Origin: Pseudomonadota bacterium
GTDB taxonomy: Bacteria > Pseudomonadota > Alphaproteobacteria > Sphingomonadales > Sphingomonadaceae
NCBI GenBank assembly: GCA_030271565.1
Contig: JARXKR010000106.1
Coordinates: forward strand, 1-7,806
Direction: 5' to 3'
Length of the DNA stretch: 7,806 nt
Part shown: in pieces, positions 5,765 to 7,806 of the stretch
How positions within the stretch are numbered: position 1 is the stretch's first letter
Layout: each line of letters begins with the position of its first letter
Translations under genes and position numbers: made by a program
The notes under the pieces: model-generated
Database searches by the model: none
What the model saw: only the letters and a program-made list of their open reading frames with translations
Told to the model about the DNA's origin: nothing

Positions 5765-5854
5765 GGGGGTATCTCCGGGGTGCGGGGTGAATCGGTTGTG
5801 CGCGCGGTAGCCGGGCGCGGGGATTCGGGCAAAACGAAGCCTGTGGAAATCCTT

Positions 5855-6000
5855 GGTCCTCTCCATTTTGCGGAGCCAAATGGGGAGGTGGCAGTCGCGA
5901 AGCGGCTGACGGAGGGGTATCTGGGCGAGCGTCGACACCCCTCCGTCACGCCTTCGGCGCGCCACCTCCCCATTTGCACTGCGTGAAAATGGAGAGGACC
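5855..6000. repeat. 146-bp intergenic inverted-repeat element of two 64-base units
   Basis: Two units lie head to head: 5855-5918 and, inverted, 5937-6000, with an 18-base spacer. Three blocks are perfectly complementary between arms: 15 bp (5855-5869 with 5986-6000), 15 bp (5878-5892 with 5961-5975) and 12 bp (5907-5918 with 5937-5948). Each unit also folds alone: CCTCTCCATTT with AAATGGGGAGG (5858-5868, 5878-5888) and its partner in the other arm, plus a small GAA/TTC-loop hairpin between GGTGGC and TGACGG. Blocks of the type AAATGGGGAGGTGGC and TGACGGAGGGG are familiar to me as dispersed repeats in sphingomonad genomes (recollection, unchecked). It begins one base past the DUF1244 stop codon, so it probably forms the 3' end of that transcript. 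No target-site duplication longer than TT is visible. Confidence 0.85.
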
Positions 6001-6001
6001 T

Positions 6002-6328
6002 TTAGGCGTTCTTCGCCAGGCTCTGAGCCATTCGCTCAAGCTGCTGCGGCGTGGCTTCCGACTGGAACCGTGCCTTCCATTCCCCCGCTGGCATGCCGTG
6101 GATCACCTCACGCGCGGCGCTCTTGTCAAGCGGTGCTCCGGCCTCGACGATCCAGTCGGCCAAGCAATTGCGGCAGAACCCCGACAGCCCCATCAGCTCG
6201 ATATTCTGCGCATCGTGGCGGTGGCGCAAATGCCGCACCAGCCGCCGGAATGCCGCTGCGGCAACCGCATCGTCCAGCGCTTCGAGCGGATCAGCGGGGT
6301 TTGCATTCGTATTTTCAGAGCAGCTCAT
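6002..6328 (-). CDS. DUF1244 family protein
   Basis: The protein has 108 residues, is soluble and without a signal peptide. After a variable N-terminus (1-20) it carries the family's conserved core: FRRLVRHLRHRHDAQNIELMGLSGFCRNCLADWIVEA (27-63) followed by AAREVIHGMPAGEWKARFQ (71-89). The CRNC pair (Cys52, Cys55) could bind metal or be redox active, but no function is established for DUF1244. The ATG at 6328 has AAGGA seven bases upstream. The gene is divergent from pyk across a 63-base gap. Its TAA stop directly abuts the inverted-repeat element. Family assignment is from the conserved QNIELMGLSGFCRNCL pattern. Confidence 0.88.
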   Translation of the reverse strand: MSCSENTNANPADPLEALDDAVAAAAFRRLVRHLRHRHDAQNIELMGLSGFCRNCLADWIVEAGAPLDKSAAREVIHGMPAGEWKARFQSEATPQQLERMAQSLAKNA

Positions 6329-6391
6329 CGTGGATTCCTTGGATTTCTTCGCCTGTTTGCCTAACGCAGAACCGAACGGGAAGAGGTATCA
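6329..6391. promoter_or_regulatory. Divergent promoter region, DUF1244 gene / pyk
   Basis: This 63-base gap must contain start regions for both divergent genes. Shine-Dalgarno sequences are visible for each: AAGGA on the minus strand for the DUF1244 gene and AAGAGG (6381-6386) for pyk. No -35/-10 pair can be placed with confidence. Confidence 0.45.
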
Positions 6392-7806
6392 GTGGCAAAG
6401 CTCGATTTACGCGGTCGCAAGATCAAGATTCTGGCCACATTAGGCCCCGCCAGCCGCAGCCCCGAGATGATCGAAAAGCTGCTGCGCGCCGGGGCCGATG
6501 CATTCCGCGTCAACATGAGCCACGGCGACCATGCGACCCACGCCGAGACCATCGCCGCGATCCGCATGGTCGAAAAGCAGGTCGGGCGCCCGGTGGCGGT
6601 GCTGTGCGACTTGCAAGGCCCCAAGCTGCGCGTCGGGCAGTTCAAGGACGGCAAAGCGGTGATCCGCCATTCGGGCCATTTCACGCTCGACCGCGATCCG
6701 GCGCTGGGCGACGAGCACCGCGTCTGCCTGCCGCATCCCGAATTGTTCGGGGTGCTGCGCAAGGGCCAGCGGCTGCTGATCGACGACGGCAAGCTGCGGC
6801 TCAAGGTGATCGAAGCCGATGCGGATCATATCCTGTGCTCAGCCGAGGTTGGCGGAGTCATTTCGGACCGCAAGGGGGTCAACGTCCCTGACGCGGTGGT
6901 GCCGGTTCCGGCGCTGACCGACAAGGACCGCCGCGATCTGGCATTTGCGCTCGAACAAGGCGCGGACTGGATCGCGTTGTCGTTCGTCCAGCGCCCCGAA
7001 GACGTCGCCGAAGCGCGCAAGCTGATGGGCCGGTCGACCACCGCGTTGATGGCCAAGATCGAAAAGCCCGCCGCGATCGACCGGCTCGAGGAAATCATCG
7101 AGCTTTCCGACGGGATCATGGTCGCGCGCGGCGACCTTGGGGTCGAACTCAACCCCGAAGAAGTCCCGCCGCTGCAGAAGCGGATCGTCGCCACCACCCG
7201 GCGCAGCGGCAAGCCGGTGGTGGTCGCGACGCAAATGCTCGAATCGATGATCGAGAGCCCCGCGCCGACCCGCGCCGAAGTCTCCGACGTAGCCAACGCG
7301 GTCTACGACGGCGCCGACGCGGTGATGCTTTCGGCCGAGACGGCGAGCGGGGCCTGGCCGGTCGAGGCGGTCACGATCATGCACCGCATCGCCTGCAACG
7401 TGGAGAACGACCCAGGCTTTGCCGAGCGGCTGCATTTCACCCAGGTCCGCCCCGACGCGACCACCGCCGACGCCCTCGCGCAGGCCAGTGCGACCATCGC
7501 CCAGACGGTGATGGTGGCGGGGATCATCGTCTTCACAGGATCTGGCTCGACCGCGCGGCGCGTCGCCCGTGAACGCCCCGATGTGCCGATCATGGTGCTC
7601 ACACCCTCGGCGCAGATCGCGCGGCGGCTGGCTTTGCTGTGGGGTACCCACGCGGTTCAGACGAAAGATATCGGCAGCTTCGAGGAGATGATCGCCAAGG
7701 GCAAACGCATGGCGCTGCGCCACGGGTTTGGCACTGCGGGATCGAAGCTGGTTGCACTCGCCGGGGTGCCGTTCGGCACGCCGGGATCGACCAACCTGCT
7801 GCATGT
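6392..7806 (+). CDS. pyk: Pyruvate kinase, K+-independent type (3' end cut off)
   Basis: It converts phosphoenolpyruvate and ADP to pyruvate and ATP in the last step of glycolysis/Entner-Doudoroff. The 471 visible codons are nearly the full length; perhaps 10-15 residues lie past the right edge. The start is GTG at 6392 (MAKLDLRGRKIKILATLGPAS), with AAGAGG five bases upstream; GTG is why simple ATG scans miss it. Barrel domain A begins with RVNMSHGD (39-46). The lid domain B is roughly 80-175. Catalytic Lys222 and Glu224 lie in AKIEKP, metal-binding Asp248 in VARGDLGVE, and Thr280 in ATQMLESM. The C-terminal domain starts near 355 with GSGSTARRVARERP (383-396). In DLQGPKLRV (73-81), Lys78 replaces the Glu117 (rabbit numbering) that coordinates K+, together with the Leu, Gln and Val substitutions typical of K+-independent enzymes. 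Confidence 0.97.
   Translation, partial: MAKLDLRGRKIKILATLGPASRSPEMIEKLLRAGADAFRVNMSHGDHATHAETIAAIRMVEKQVGRPVAVLCDLQGPKLRVGQFKDGKAVIRHSGHFTLDRDPALGDEHRVCLPHPELFGVLRKGQRLLIDDGKLRLKVIEADADHILCSAEVGGVISDRKGVNVPDAVVPVPALTDKDRRDLAFALEQGADWIALSFVQRPEDVAEARKLMGRSTTALMAKIEKPAAIDRLEEIIELSDGIMVARGDLGVELNPEEVPPLQKRIVATTRRSGKPVVVATQMLESMIESPAPTRAEVSDVANAVYDGADAVMLSAETASGAWPVEAVTIMHRIACNVENDPGFAERLHFTQVRPDATTADALAQASATIAQTVMVAGIIVFTGSGSTARRVARERPDVPIMVLTPSAQIARRLALLWGTHAVQTKDIGSFEEMIAKGKRMALRHGFGTAGSKLVALAGVPFGTPGSTNLLH

Noticed and set aside
5765..5965. In-frame N-terminal extension of gapR (67 codons)
   Set aside because: It is read through the inverted-repeat element and has no family similarity; the ATG at 5764 has a good Shine-Dalgarno and gives the expected GapR length.
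6369..6383. GAAC-N7-GAAG, a one-mismatch LexA-like site before pyk
   Set aside because: It overlaps the pyk Shine-Dalgarno, pyk is not an SOS gene, and several one-mismatch sites are expected by chance in 7.8 kb. It also shows why the ruvA site is only tentative.
1..7806. Search for CRISPR arrays, tRNA or rRNA genes, insertion sequences and tandem repeats
   Set aside because: No regularly spaced direct repeats, cloverleaf-like sequence, transposase motif or long tandem repeat was seen by eye on either strand.

Overview
The window is ordinary chromosomal DNA from a high-GC alphaproteobacterium, most likely a member of the Sphingomonadales (Sphingomonadaceae or Erythrobacteraceae). I base this on protein content (a GapR/DUF2312 nucleoid protein, DUF1244, DUF3147 next to YebC and RuvC, and a pyruvate kinase of the K+-independent type) and on the GC-rich codon use of nearly every gene. 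No species is claimed.

Layout on the minus strand, read right to left: a DUF1244 gene (6002-6328); an intergenic inverted-repeat element (5855-6000); gapR (5528-5764); yebC (4705-5448); a DUF3147 membrane protein gene (4355-4705); ruvC (3865-4353); a small lipoprotein gene (3441-3800); then, after a plus-strand block, ruvA (842-1441), a low-GC unknown gene (184-837) and the start of ruvB (1-187, cut by the window edge). On the plus strand: a two-gene unit of a four-helix membrane protein (1540-1977) and a GT22/PIG-B-like glycosyltransferase (1990-3444), placed between ruvC and ruvA; and pyk (6392 to the right edge, nearly complete), divergent from the DUF1244 gene.

Functionally the core is the Holliday-junction pathway: RuvA and RuvB form the branch-migration motor and RuvC is the resolvase. 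yebC, the DUF3147 gene and ruvC are packed with overlaps or gaps of one base. Here the ruv cluster is broken twice. A membrane/glycosyltransferase unit on the opposite strand separates ruvC from ruvA. A 217-residue protein of foreign composition (about 48-49% GC by hand count, against roughly 63-73% in ruvA lines) sits exactly between ruvA and ruvB, with tight junctions that keep translation continuous.

I do not see a clearly new multi-gene system. The items most worth a second look are the ruvA-[unknown]-ruvB insertion, the 146-bp double-hairpin inverted repeat between gapR and the DUF1244 gene, which shows compensatory stem changes, a possible LexA box just before ruvA, and the bacterial GT22-like enzyme. 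There are no rRNA or tRNA genes, CRISPR arrays or insertion sequences that I can recognise. No stretch over 300 bases lacks a gene; the longest is 5765-6001 (237 bases), mostly filled by the inverted repeat.
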